From: Paracidovorax anthurii
Lineage (GTDB): Bacteria > Pseudomonadota > Gammaproteobacteria > Burkholderiales > Burkholderiaceae_C
Assembly: GCF_003269065.1 (NCBI RefSeq)
Contig: NZ_QLTA01000010.1
Location: forward strand, 62,001-126,000
Direction: 5' to 3'
DNA length: 64,000 bases
Part shown: piece after piece, positions 34,994-43,687 of the stretch
Numbering within the stretch: position 1 is the stretch's first letter
Layout: the number at the start of each line of letters is the position of its first letter
The notes under the pieces: generated by a model
Databases searched by the model: none
Seen by the model: only the letters and a program-made list of their open reading frames with translations
Told to the model about the DNA's origin: nothing
Position numbers and translations under genes: made by a program

Positions 34994-35797
34994 CTATTCC
35001 ACCAGCGCGAGCACGCGCAGCGGGCTGCCCGAGCCGCCCTCGATCTTGAGCGGCGCCGCCAGGATGAGCGCGCCCTGCGGCGGCAGCTGGTCCAGGTTCT
35101 TCAGGCACTGCAGGCCGTAGCGGTTGGCGCCGTGCATGAGCGTGTGGCACGGATACGGCACGGGCCAGGCGTAGGACTGGCCGGCATCGGTGTTGATGGT
35201 CTCCACGCCGAAGCCGTGCACGCCGCGCTGGTGGATCAGCCACTCCACCGCCGCCTGCGTGGGGCCGGGCGTGTGCGCGCCGTCCTCGCGCAGGTTGAGG
35301 AAGGCGCCGGCATCGTGCGCCTTGAGCGACCAGTCGGTGCGCAGCAGCGCCCAGGCGCCGGCCGGGATGCGGCCGTGGCGCTGCTCCCAGGCCTCCAGGA
35401 ACGGCACGGTGAGCAGCCAGTCGGCATCGCGCGCCACCTCGGCGCTGGCGTCGATCACCACGGCCGGCGCGATGAAGTTGCCGGGCGCGATGGTGTCCAC
35501 GCTGTTGTCCGGGTGGTCGCGGCCGGTGACCCAGTGCGCGGGCGCATCGAAGTGCGTGCCGGTGTGCTCGCCGCACGAGAAGTTGTTCCAGTACCAGCCG
35601 GGGCCGTTCTCGTCGTAGCACGAGATGCGCTCGATGGTGAACGGCTGCACCTGGCCGAACTGCGGCGGCAGCTGCAGCGTGGGGAACGAGGGCGAGAGCG
35701 TCTGCGTCAGGTCAACGACGCGGACGCCGCCCCCGGCGAGCCTGGCGGCCAGCGCGGAAAGGACAGACGGGGCGGACGGTGCGGCAGTGGAGGTCAT
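34994..35797 (-). CDS. Cyclase-family amidohydrolase, candidate isatin hydrolase
   Basis: A 267-residue member of the cyclase/kynurenine-formamidase-like family. The metal-binding signature is present as 'GEHTGTHFDAPAHWV' near residue 76. Family members include isatin hydrolase, which opens isatin to isatinate, and kynurenine formamidase. Between a StyA/StyB-type oxygenase pair and an FAD oxidoreductase, isatin hydrolase is the best fit. The specific substrate is inferred from context. Confidence 0.83.
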   Translation of the reverse strand: MTSTAAPSAPSVLSALAARLAGGGVRVVDLTQTLSPSFPTLQLPPQFGQVQPFTIERISCYDENGPGWYWNNFSCGEHTGTHFDAPAHWVTGRDHPDNSVDTIAPGNFIAPAVVIDASAEVARDADWLLTVPFLEAWEQRHGRIPAGAWALLRTDWSLKAHDAGAFLNLREDGAHTPGPTQAAVEWLIHQRGVHGFGVETINTDAGQSYAWPVPYPCHTLMHGANRYGLQCLKNLDQLPPQGALILAAPLKIEGGSGSPLRVLALVE

Positions 35798-35836
35798 GGC
35801 GGGTATCCATCGGTGCGGGGTCGAAGGCAGGCGGGC

Positions 35837-36409
35837 TCAAGCGCCCGGTTGCGGCGCGCCGTCCAGCGACGTGAAGCGGCCGGCATGGAACACCAGCGGC
35901 ACGCCGGGCGCGCTGGCGGTGCGCACCACGCGCCCCACCAGCAGCAGGTGGTCGCCGGCATGGCGGCTGTGGCCGCTGTCGTTGGCGCACACCAGCGTGG
36001 TCACCGCGCCGGCGAGCACGGGCACGCCCTCGGGCACGTCCTCCATCGCCACCTCGGCGAACTTGTCGGGCACGGCGGGGTTGGCGAAGCGCCGCGCCAG
36101 CGCCTCGTGCTCGCGCGGCAGCACGTGGATGGCGAAGTGCGCGCAGTCGCGGAACACGGCCAGGCTGGGCGAGTGGTTGACCAGGCTCCAGAGCACCAGC
36201 GGCGGATCGAGCGAGAGCGAGGCGAAGGAGTTGATGGTCAGGCCCACGGGCCGCCCGTCGGGCGCACGCGTGGTGACGATGGCCACGCCGGTGGGATAGG
36301 CCCCCAGCAGGTTGCGCAGGGTGCGCGGCTGAAGGTCCACGCTGCCCCAGTCGGGGCGGACGTCGGCGGCGGGTGCGGGGGCAGGTGCGAGACAGGCAGA
36401 GGCGGACAT
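35837..36409 (-). CDS. Flavin reductase of a two-component monooxygenase (StyB-like)
   Basis: A 190-residue FMN/FAD-binding split-barrel reductase ('LLGAYPTGVAIVTTRAPDGR' near residues 34-53; 'LTINSFASLSLDPPLVLWSL'). It begins 13 bases after the oxygenase gene stop with a strong GGAGGAGAG site. It would supply reduced FAD to the StyA-like oxygenase, as in styrene/indole monooxygenases. Confidence 0.92.
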   Translation of the reverse strand: MSASACLAPAPAPAADVRPDWGSVDLQPRTLRNLLGAYPTGVAIVTTRAPDGRPVGLTINSFASLSLDPPLVLWSLVNHSPSLAVFRDCAHFAIHVLPREHEALARRFANPAVPDKFAEVAMEDVPEGVPVLAGAVTTLVCANDSGHSRHAGDHLLLVGRVVRTASAPGVPLVFHAGRFTSLDGAPQPGA

Positions 36410-36422
36410 GGCGCTCTCCTCC

Positions 36423-37670
36423 TCAGGCGGCCACCGCCACGGGCGGCTGGTGGCGCGCGATCAGGCGCTCGGCCTCTTCGGCATCGGCCCACCACGGGAA
36501 GTAGCCGGGCGGGTGGTTGAAGCCGTTGGCGATGGTGGAGGCCAGCGTGGGCAGCGCGGCGGCCGTGCCCAGCAGCTTGAGCACGTGCGGCGGCGGCGGC
36601 GTGAGCAGCGAGTTGGTCCACTGCACCACCCACCGGGCATAGTCCCAGAAGCGCTCGAAGGTCTGCTCCATCCACTCGCGCGTGTAGGGCTGCTCGCCGT
36701 GCGCCAGGATGGCGTCGAGGTACACCTTCGCGGCCTTGGTGGCATTGTTGGAGCCCTGGCCGGTGATCGGGTCGTTGGTGGCGACCGCGTCGCCCAGGCC
36801 GAACACCGGGCGGCCCGAGGGCAGCGTGAGCACGGGCTTGCGCACGACGGGCGCGAAAGCGCCGGCCAGGATGCCCCGCTCGTCGGTCAGCTCGGCATGG
36901 CGCGCGCGCTCGGCCTCCCAGGGCAGGTACTGCTCCAGGAAACGCTTGCTGGCGGCCAGGTGCTCCTGGGGCGTCTTCACGTCGCGCCAGCAGTCCAGCG
37001 GGCCGCCCGGAATGCCCTCGAACACCATGATGTCGCACGGGCCGCTCAGGGTGAGCGCGGGGAACACGAAATACTCGCCCACGCCCGGGATCAGGTTGAA
37101 CGACACGCGCGAGTATTCGGGCGTGGGCGCCAGCCCGTGCACATAGGTCAGCGCCAGCGCGCGCTGCGGCTTGTCGAAGGGCGAACGCGCGGCATCGCGC
37201 TCGAAGAGGCGCACCACCTCGCCCTTGCCGCCCGCCAGGATCACGAGGTCGTGCGTGTCGGCCAGCGCCTCCAGCTCGGCGATGCCCGCATCCTGGATCA
37301 GCAGGCGGCCGCCGCGCGCCTCCACCTGCTCCAGCCACGCCGGCATCTTCACGCGCTGGTCCACCGACTGCGCGGGCCGGTCCAGTCGCGCGCTCCAGTC
37401 GATCACCTTCGCGCCCGCCTGCTCCGGGTGCGGCACGGCGAAGCCGATGCCCTCCACGGGCGGGCATGCGGCCTCCCAGTCGTTGATGCCGAGCGCGCGC
37501 TCGACCTCCAGCGCCGGGTCGAACATGCACTGGCTGGACATGACCTTGCCGCCACGGATGTCGTCGGGCGTGCGGTTGGTCACCACGGTGACCTCGTAGC
37601 CCTTGTCCAGCAGCCCGAAAGCCAGCGGCAGGCCGGCCTGGCCCCCGCCCACGATCGCGATTCGACGCAT
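36423..37670 (-). CDS. Styrene/indole monooxygenase, oxygenase component (StyA-like)
   Basis: A 415-residue FAD-dependent epoxidase. The dinucleotide-binding motif 'IAIVGGGQAGLPLAFGLL' starts at residue 4, and 'VFGLGDAVATNDPITGQGSN' (near 305) is the second flavin contact. This is the StyA/IndA/IifC group, which epoxidises styrene or indole using reduced flavin from a partner reductase, here encoded next. AAGGAG precedes the ATG. With an isatin-hydrolase-like neighbour, indole is the more likely substrate. Confidence 0.88.
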   Translation of the reverse strand: MRRIAIVGGGQAGLPLAFGLLDKGYEVTVVTNRTPDDIRGGKVMSSQCMFDPALEVERALGINDWEAACPPVEGIGFAVPHPEQAGAKVIDWSARLDRPAQSVDQRVKMPAWLEQVEARGGRLLIQDAGIAELEALADTHDLVILAGGKGEVVRLFERDAARSPFDKPQRALALTYVHGLAPTPEYSRVSFNLIPGVGEYFVFPALTLSGPCDIMVFEGIPGGPLDCWRDVKTPQEHLAASKRFLEQYLPWEAERARHAELTDERGILAGAFAPVVRKPVLTLPSGRPVFGLGDAVATNDPITGQGSNNATKAAKVYLDAILAHGEQPYTREWMEQTFERFWDYARWVVQWTNSLLTPPPPHVLKLLGTAAALPTLASTIANGFNHPPGYFPWWADAEEAERLIARHQPPVAVAA

Positions 37671-37752
37671 AGCAGTCTCCTTGAAGGAAAAGAGAGAAAA
37701 GGAAAGAAAAGGAAAACGGGGAAGGGATCGGGCTGGCGCGGGCCGCCGGGCC

Positions 37753-38541
37753 TCACTCGGCCAGGCGCGGGATCGCCGGGCGGGCCTGCTCCGGCCCCAT
37801 GGCCGAGTAGCCGCCGTCCACCGCGTAGTCGGCCCCGGTCACGAACGAGGCGTGGCCCGAGAGCAGGAAGGCCACCACGTCGGCCACCTCCTGCGGATCA
37901 CCCACGCGCTGCAGCAGGTGGTAGTCGGCCGCCACGCGGTCGGTCTTGGCGCGGTCGCCGCCCGTGAGCTCGTCCATCACGCGCGACCAGGTCCAGCCCG
38001 GCGAGACCGAGTTCACGCGGATGCGGTCGCCCGCGAAGTCCATGGCCATGCCGCGCGTGAGCTGCACCAGCGCGGCCTTGGAGACGGGGTAGAGCCAGCG
38101 CCCGGTCTGCGCGACCTTCGATGAGATGCTGGTGAAGTTGACGATGGCGCCGCCGCCCGCCGCCGCCAGGTGCGGCCGCACGGCGCGCGCGGCCATCACG
38201 GCGCTCACGAGGTTGACGTCGAGCGCGCGCAGCCAGTCGGCGCGGTCCGAGGCGGCGCCGTCGTCCAGGTAGGTGGCGGCCAGGTTGACCAGGCCGTCGA
38301 TGCGCCCGAACTGCCCGGCCACGTCGGCCACGCCGCGCGCGAGCTGCGCGTCGTCGGTGATGTCCACCGGACAGAAGCGGGTGGCCTGCGCGTCCTCGGC
38401 CGCCACGCGGGCGCCGCCTTCGGCGTCGATGTCGAACAGCGCGACGCGCATGCCGTAGCCGCGCAGCGCGCGCACCACGGCCGCGCCGATGAGCGTGGCG
38501 CCGCCGGTGACGATGGCGACCTTGCCTTGCAGATCTTTCAT
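37753..38541 (-). CDS. Short-chain dehydrogenase/reductase
   Basis: A 262-residue classical SDR. The cofactor motif is 'VTGGATLIGAAV' near residue 11; the catalytic Ser lies in 'NFTSISSK' and Tyr-x-x-x-Lys in 'LYPVSKAA'. It is the first gene of the leftward indole-type operon. SDRs accompany StyA-like oxygenases in described indole pathways, where they oxidise a hydroxylated indole intermediate, so that role is likely here. The ATG at 38541 is chosen over an upstream in-frame ATG because the conserved fold starts there. Confidence 0.9.
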   Translation of the reverse strand: MKDLQGKVAIVTGGATLIGAAVVRALRGYGMRVALFDIDAEGGARVAAEDAQATRFCPVDITDDAQLARGVADVAGQFGRIDGLVNLAATYLDDGAASDRADWLRALDVNLVSAVMAARAVRPHLAAAGGGAIVNFTSISSKVAQTGRWLYPVSKAALVQLTRGMAMDFAGDRIRVNSVSPGWTWSRVMDELTGGDRAKTDRVAADYHLLQRVGDPQEVADVVAFLLSGHASFVTGADYAVDGGYSAMGPEQARPAIPRLAE

Positions 38542-38946
38542 GGAGGTGTCCCCTTGCATGTGAGCCCGACCGGCGGGCCGCGCGGCGCGCGGCGCATTCC
38601 GGTTGTTTCGCAGCACCGGGCTGCTTGGACTCCATGGTGCGGGGAAGGCCCCGGATCGCCCTATCCGGCCCACGCACCGGCTATCCGGCGCGTGCGGGTA
38701 TCGGCAGGGAGTGGCATGCCTCAGGGGGCTCAGGCACACCCCGGGCCGCATGAGCCGCGTAGGCCGGGTGCACCGCGATCGGCAAAGCGCCTGCTCGATC
38801 GACGGACCGGGCAGGCCCGTACCGAATTCTCGGGCCGTGATGGGTCGGCCCGGCGGCAACACCCCGGCGGTGATGCATGCCACCCCGCCCAGGGCACAAA
38901 AGCGCGATGCCGTGCCCGGCGATGGCCAGGACGGCGCGCAGAGGGC
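38542..38946. other. Upstream region of the indole-type operon
   Basis: 405 bases without a supported gene. The direct repeat TATCCGG occurs at about 38661 and 38681, roughly 20 bases apart, and could be a regulator site. The CATGA-N4-TCATG pattern of the other aromatic operon was not found here. Confidence 0.45.
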
Positions 38947-40413
38947 TCAACGCCCGGTGTTCGGTCCGAGTATCGGCCCCATGACCATGCTGTTGAAGAA
39001 ATCCGGGTCCTCCACAGGCGCCCGTGCGGGCTCCCGCGGCCTTTGCGGCGCCGCGGCCGCGTTCTCCGGGGCCTGCCGCGCGCCTCCGATCTGCCCGCTC
39101 CTTTGGAGCGTGGGCCGGCGGCCCGGTGCGCTGGGCAGCCCGGGCGGGTTGCCCACCCCGTGCGGAGCCCTGCCTTCGCCGCCAAGCGGGGGAGCAGAGG
39201 GGCGCGGTCGCGCAGGGGCGTGCGGGGCGTAATCCCTGCGCGGTGGCGACGTGTCTCGAGCCTCCGCGCGGGCCGCGAGATTCGCGGTGGCGATATGCAA
39301 CATCTCGAAGGCATCGAACATGATGGGACCGCCAGCCCCGATACGCATCGATTTTTGCACGACCGCTTCGTACTCGGCTTTCAAGTCCGGATTGGCTTCC
39401 AGTCGCTGCCTGACTTCCTGGCGGGAGTAGGCGTGTGCATTGGCTTGCGCCCTGAGCCGGTCTCCGATCTGGCGGTCCGTTTCCTCGGCATCCATCCTCA
39501 CGCCAGCGCTGTTCCCCGGCGAATGCATTGCGGTCATTGCCGCCCGGCCTTCCGCGATGAGAACCAGCGGATCATAGAGCTGCCTGGCGATCGACCAGTC
39601 CAGCCTTGCCCGACCGCGCTGATTCGCGCCGATGTCGGCCCTCGGGGGACTCGCGCGCCCTTCCGCCCTGCGGTCCTCTGCATTCCGGGGCGCCGACATG
39701 CCGTGTGCATTCACGGGCCGATGGCTGGAGCCGCGCGCGGGGGAATGGGGTGCAGATGTCCTGCCTTCAGCGCGCGGAGGGTGCGATGGGCTGCCCGGGA
39801 CAGGGGTGCGCCCGGCCCGGGCTCTTTGCGGGGCCCCCTGCGCTTCGGACTGCGCGCGGAATGCGAGATTGGTGGAGGCGATGTGCACCAGCTCGGCACG
39901 GCGGTATGGGAATCCCCTGCCTTGATGTTCAACCATCTGTGAGAGGCGGCTGAACTCTGCCTGGAGTTCGGGGCTGCTGTTCAGCCGCCGATCGACTTCA
40001 TCGCGCGGCACGTTGTTGTCATTCGCACGCTCCGCCATGTTCCTCCGAAGCGTAGCTTCGATCTCCGCGCGGTCTATCACGACGGCATTACCGTCGAGCG
40101 GCGCCTGATCAATGATCTGGTGATTCACCCTCAAGCGCTCCGCTGCGATCACGCCGGGATCGTAGAGTTTCGACGCCACGTTCCAGGGCAGCGGCGGGCG
40201 GGTGCTGATGTTCGCCGCGCGGAGGTCTGCCCTCGGTGGCCCCACCTGCCCTGCAGCCTCCCCTGCGCCTGCCTGCCGCGCTGGCGGCATGCCTTGCGCG
40301 TGCGTGGGCCGATGGCTGGAGCCGCGCGCCGGGGACGAGGGTGCGCTGGTCGTGCCTTGCGTCGTCGATGAACTGCCGGCAAACGCGCGTTTGATGTGAT
40401 TGATACCGAACAT
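38947..40413 (-). CDS. Candidate type III effector built from two copies of one module
   Basis: A 488-residue protein of no family I recognise, with a PIP promoter immediately upstream. Residues ~23-187 and ~220-383 are copies of one ~165-residue module at an offset of 196-197. Each begins with 'SPARGSSHRP', contains 'W-x-x-A-x-x-LYDP', then 'RL-x-x-x-P-x-L-x-AE' and ends with 'LHIA/VHIA ... NLA-x-RA'. A Pro/Arg-rich tail (385-470) ends in a hydrophobic 'FFNSMVMGPILGPN'. The start ATG at 40413 begins 'MFGINHIKRAFAGSSS'. No signal peptide, membrane segment or catalytic motif is apparent. Confidence 0.75.
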   Translation of the reverse strand: MFGINHIKRAFAGSSSTTQGTTSAPSSPARGSSHRPTHAQGMPPARQAGAGEAAGQVGPPRADLRAANISTRPPLPWNVASKLYDPGVIAAERLRVNHQIIDQAPLDGNAVVIDRAEIEATLRRNMAERANDNNVPRDEVDRRLNSSPELQAEFSRLSQMVEHQGRGFPYRRAELVHIASTNLAFRAQSEAQGAPQRARAGRTPVPGSPSHPPRAEGRTSAPHSPARGSSHRPVNAHGMSAPRNAEDRRAEGRASPPRADIGANQRGRARLDWSIARQLYDPLVLIAEGRAAMTAMHSPGNSAGVRMDAEETDRQIGDRLRAQANAHAYSRQEVRQRLEANPDLKAEYEAVVQKSMRIGAGGPIMFDAFEMLHIATANLAARAEARDTSPPRRDYAPHAPARPRPSAPPLGGEGRAPHGVGNPPGLPSAPGRRPTLQRSGQIGGARQAPENAAAAPQRPREPARAPVEDPDFFNSMVMGPILGPNTGR

Positions 40414-40450
40414 GGGACCGCCTGCAGAAATGTGCGAATGGTGGAAGTCC

Positions 40451-40512
40451 AATCTACCCGCCCCCCCTGCGCACGGCGGAGCCGATACCGAAGCACCGCA
40501 CAGCCGCCCGAA
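40451..40512 (-). promoter_or_regulatory. PIP box and -10 element of the 38947-40413 gene
   Basis: On the minus strand, TTCGG (40508-40512), 15 bases, TTCGG (40488-40492), then 31 bases to TAGATT (40451-40456). It uses G at the fifth position of both half-sites, still within TTCGB. Confidence 0.86.
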
Positions 40513-40550
40513 CCCATGCCGCCGGCCGGCACCGTGCCCGGCCCCCGACC

Positions 40551-41372
40551 TCACCAGCCGTAGAACCCCGCCAGCACCAGCGCCGCCTCCGGCGTGAACA
40601 CCCCGCGCGCGAGCCGCGCATGCACCTCGGCGGGCTGCAGCAGCTCGAACCGCTCCACCTCGCCGTCCTGGTTCACCGGCTCCATGCCCTGGGGCACGGT
40701 GGCGTGGAACCAGTCGATGCGCTCGACCATGTAGCCCGCGCCCTCGCCCTCGTCGCTGGGGCGGGCGAAGTCCACGTGGCCGCCGTGGGCCAGGGCGTGC
40801 AGGGCATCGACGCGCAGCCCGGCCTCCTCCCAGGTCTCGCGGGCCAGGGCGGTCTCCAGCGTGTCGTCGGCGCTGACCATGCCGCCCATCAGCGTGTCCC
40901 AGCGGCCCGGATGGCTGGGCTTGGTGAAGGCGCGCTGCTGCACCCACATACGGCCGTCGGGGGCGCTGGCGACCAGGTGCACGGCCCGGGTGGCGATGCC
41001 CAGCGCACGCACGGCGCCGCGCTCCACCACCGCGATGCGCTCGCCGGCCGCGTTGCACACCGCCAGGGCCTCGTCACGCCAGGGGCCGCAGCGGCCCGCC
41101 CGGCGCAGGGCATCGGCCAGCGCCGCCAGGGCCCGGGTGGCATCGGCGGCATCGCAGGCCAGATGCCAGCGCGGCCCGCCGTCAAACTCCTCTTTTGATA
41201 GCAAGAAACGTAGCAAATCCGGCGACATGGAGGCGATTTCATCCAGAACCCCCTCCGCCACGGTGCCCACGGCCTGCCCGGCCACGGCGAAGGGCAGGCG
41301 CGGCGCGGCCGGGGGCCGGCGGGCCAGGGCGCGCGCGCCGGGCACCCAGGCGGGGACGCTGCCCGGGCTCAT
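40551..41372 (-). CDS. NUDIX hydrolase with DUF4743-type N-terminal domain
   Basis: A 273-residue hydrolase. Residues ~1-110 are a DUF4743-like domain seen in thiamine-pyrophosphokinase-related NUDIX proteins; residues ~115-273 are the NUDIX fold. The NUDIX box is 'GGMVSADDTLETALARETW' followed by EEAGL. It keeps the REx2EE core but has Asp where the first Glu of the consensus is expected. The start overlaps the quinone reductase stop as ATGA. An AT-rich mini-repeat is translated near residue 55. Substrate unknown. Confidence 0.88.
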   Translation of the reverse strand: MSPGSVPAWVPGARALARRPPAAPRLPFAVAGQAVGTVAEGVLDEIASMSPDLLRFLLSKEEFDGGPRWHLACDAADATRALAALADALRRAGRCGPWRDEALAVCNAAGERIAVVERGAVRALGIATRAVHLVASAPDGRMWVQQRAFTKPSHPGRWDTLMGGMVSADDTLETALARETWEEAGLRVDALHALAHGGHVDFARPSDEGEGAGYMVERIDWFHATVPQGMEPVNQDGEVERFELLQPAEVHARLARGVFTPEAALVLAGFYGW

Positions 41373-42355
41373 GCCAGGGTGAGGATGGTGGAGCCCGTGG
41401 TCTTGCGCGCCTCCAGATCGCGGTGCGCCTGCTGCACGTCGCGCAGGGCGTAGCGCTGCGCGATGTGGATCGCCACGTCGCCGCTCTGCACCACGGCGAA
41501 CAGGTCGTCCGCCATGGCCTGCGTGGCCTCGCGCGTGGCGATGTGGGTGAAGAGCGTCTGGCGCGTGACGTAGAGCGAGCCCTTGGCGCCCAGCAGGCCG
41601 GGCGCGAACGCCGGCGCCGGGCCCGAGGCGTTGCCGAAGGTGGCCATGAGGCCGAAGGGGCGCAGGCAGTCGAGCGACTTCTCCCAGGTGTCCTTGCCCA
41701 CGGAGTCATAGACCACCTTCACGCCCTGGCCGCCGGTGATGTCCTTCACGCGCGCGGCGAAGTCCTCGGTGCGGTAGTTGATGGCATGCGCCGCGCCGTT
41801 GGCGAGCGCGAGCCGGCATTTCTCGTCGCTGCCGGCCGTGCCGATGAGCTGCAGGCCCAGCGCCTTCGCCCACTGGCAGGCGATGAGGCCCACGCCGCCC
41901 GCGGCCGCATGGAAGAGCACGAAATCGCCCGGCTGCAGCCCCCCGGCCGGCAGCGTCTTCTTGAGCAGGTACTGCGCCGTCAGGCCCTTGAGCATCATGG
42001 CCGCGCCGGTCTCGAAGTCGATGGCGTCGGGCAGGCGGCACACGCATTTCGCGGGCATCACGCGCACCTCGGCGTAGCTGCCGGGCGGCTGGCTCGCATA
42101 GGCCGCGCGGTCGCCCGGCGCGAGGTGGGTGACGCCCTCGCCCACGGCCTCGACGATGCCCGCGCCCTCCATGCCGAGGGTGGCGGGCAGGGGCAGCGGG
42201 TAGAGGCCCGTGCGGTGGTAGACGTCGATGAAGTTCAGGCCCACGGCATGGTGGCGGATGCGGATCTCGCCCGGCCCGGGCTCGCCCACGGACACCTCGG
42301 CAAGGTGCAGTTCTTCGGGGCCGCCGTGCTGGCGGATCTGGACGGCGAGGCTCAT
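41369..42355 (-). CDS. NADPH:quinone oxidoreductase-like (zeta-crystallin family)
   Basis: A 328-residue medium-chain reductase without zinc ligands, the quinone oxidoreductase (QorA) branch. 'FHAAAGGVGLIACQWAKALG' (near residue 147) is the NADPH motif, and 'GLNFIDVYHRTGLYPLPLP' lies near residue 39. It reduces quinones or enones by one- or two-electron transfer. It overlaps the NUDIX gene by four bases, indicating co-expression, and is divergent from the EamA transporter gene. Confidence 0.93.
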   Translation of the reverse strand: MSLAVQIRQHGGPEELHLAEVSVGEPGPGEIRIRHHAVGLNFIDVYHRTGLYPLPLPATLGMEGAGIVEAVGEGVTHLAPGDRAAYASQPPGSYAEVRVMPAKCVCRLPDAIDFETGAAMMLKGLTAQYLLKKTLPAGGLQPGDFVLFHAAAGGVGLIACQWAKALGLQLIGTAGSDEKCRLALANGAAHAINYRTEDFAARVKDITGGQGVKVVYDSVGKDTWEKSLDCLRPFGLMATFGNASGPAPAFAPGLLGAKGSLYVTRQTLFTHIATREATQAMADDLFAVVQSGDVAIHIAQRYALRDVQQAHRDLEARKTTGSTILTLA

Positions 42356-42473
42356 GCGGCGTCTCCTGCGGTCAAAGAGCGGACGGTGGAAAAATGGAAA
42401 GGGCCGCGCGCGGCGGCCGGCCTGCATCGTGCCACGGTTCCGCTCGCCGTGCAGGCGGCTACAGTCCGGCCCC

Positions 42474-43376
42474 ATGACACAAAGACTCTCGCCCGGCACC
42501 GTGGCGCTGCTGGTGGCCGCGCCGGTGCTGTGGGCCGGCAACGCGGTCACGGGCCGCCTCGTGCACACGCTCATCTCCCCCATCGCGCTCAACTTCATCC
42601 GCTGGGCGCTCGCCTTCCTGGTGCTGCTGCCGCTGGCCCACGGCGTGCTGCGCCCCGGCAGCCCGCTGTGGCCGCACTGGCGCCGCTACGCGCTGCTGGG
42701 GCTGCTGGGCATCGGCTGCTACAACGCGCTGCAGTACATGGCGCTGCAGACCTCCACGCCGCTCAACGTCACGCTCGTGGGCTCGAGCCTGCCGGTGTGG
42801 ATGCTGGCCGTGGGCACCCTCTGCTTCGGGGTGCGCGTGACGCGCGCGCAGGTGGCCGGCGCGCTGCTCTCCGTCGCGGGCGTGCTCGTGGTGCTGAGCC
42901 GCGGCGAGTGGGCGCAGCTGCTGGCGCTGCGGCTCGTTCCGGGCGATCTCTACATGGTGCTGGCCACCATCGCCTGGGCCTTCTACAGCTGGCTGCTGGC
43001 ACGCACCGCCGAGCCGGCGGGCGTGCGCGCGGACTGGGCGGCGTTCCTGATGGCGCAGATGGTGTTCGGGCTCGGGTGGTCCGGGCTGTTCGCGGGCGGC
43101 GAGTGGGCGCTGGGCCAGGCCCACGCCACCTGGGGCTGGCCCCTGGCCGCCGCCCTGGCCTTCATCGCCCTGGGCCCCGCCCTGTTCGCCGACCGCTGCT
43201 GGGGCGTGGGCGTGCAGCGCGCGGGACCGGCCGTGGCGGGCTTTTTCATCAACCTGACGCCGCTTTTCGCCGCACTGCTCTCGGCGCTGGTGCTGGGCGA
43301 GATGCCGCACCTCTACCACGGTGCAGCGTTCCTGCTCATTGTGGCGGGCATCGTCGCCTCATCGCGGGGACGCTGA
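42474..43376 (+). CDS. EamA/DMT-family transporter
   Basis: A 300-residue inner-membrane protein with about ten hydrophobic segments arranged as two EamA repeats (roughly residues 8-140 and 150-298). Members export metabolites or amino acids. The ATG at 42474 is the first start in the hydrophobic frame. No neighbour suggests the substrate. Confidence 0.9.
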   Translation: MTQRLSPGTVALLVAAPVLWAGNAVTGRLVHTLISPIALNFIRWALAFLVLLPLAHGVLRPGSPLWPHWRRYALLGLLGIGCYNALQYMALQTSTPLNVTLVGSSLPVWMLAVGTLCFGVRVTRAQVAGALLSVAGVLVVLSRGEWAQLLALRLVPGDLYMVLATIAWAFYSWLLARTAEPAGVRADWAAFLMAQMVFGLGWSGLFAGGEWALGQAHATWGWPLAAALAFIALGPALFADRCWGVGVQRAGPAVAGFFINLTPLFAALLSALVLGEMPHLYHGAAFLLIVAGIVASSRGR

Positions 43377-43396
43377 CCGGCTCAGGGCCCTTTCGC

Positions 43397-43684
43397 TCAA
43401 ACAGCAATCAGCAGCAGTGCCCCCGCCAATATCAATGCGGCAGGGAATACCCGCTGCCGCATGCGCGATGCCCTCGCCATCACGAATGCCTGCACGAGAA
43501 GGATGGCCAGGAAGATGGCGACAGCCACCATCCGGCCGCCAGCGGCCCCACCCTCGATGCTGTCCGGCGGTATCGACGGGTCCATTTCATACAGAAGCTC
43601 ATATTTATCGCCCGACACCAGGAACATCGCCAACAACCCGACGACACAAGCCATGTGGATGCAGAAACGCAGGTATCTGTGCAT
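43397..43684 (-). CDS. Small three-segment membrane protein
   Basis: A 95-residue protein, no family recognised. Hydrophobic segments lie at about residues 8-24, 52-70 and 79-95. It starts 3 bases after the end of the broken lysozyme-like gene on the same strand, so the two were once translationally coupled. That order fits an immunity or holin-like partner of a cell-wall-degrading protein, an inference from context. Confidence 0.65.
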   Translation of the reverse strand: MHRYLRFCIHMACVVGLLAMFLVSGDKYELLYEMDPSIPPDSIEGGAAGGRMVAVAIFLAILLVQAFVMARASRMRQRVFPAALILAGALLLIAV

Positions 43685-43687
43685 GGC

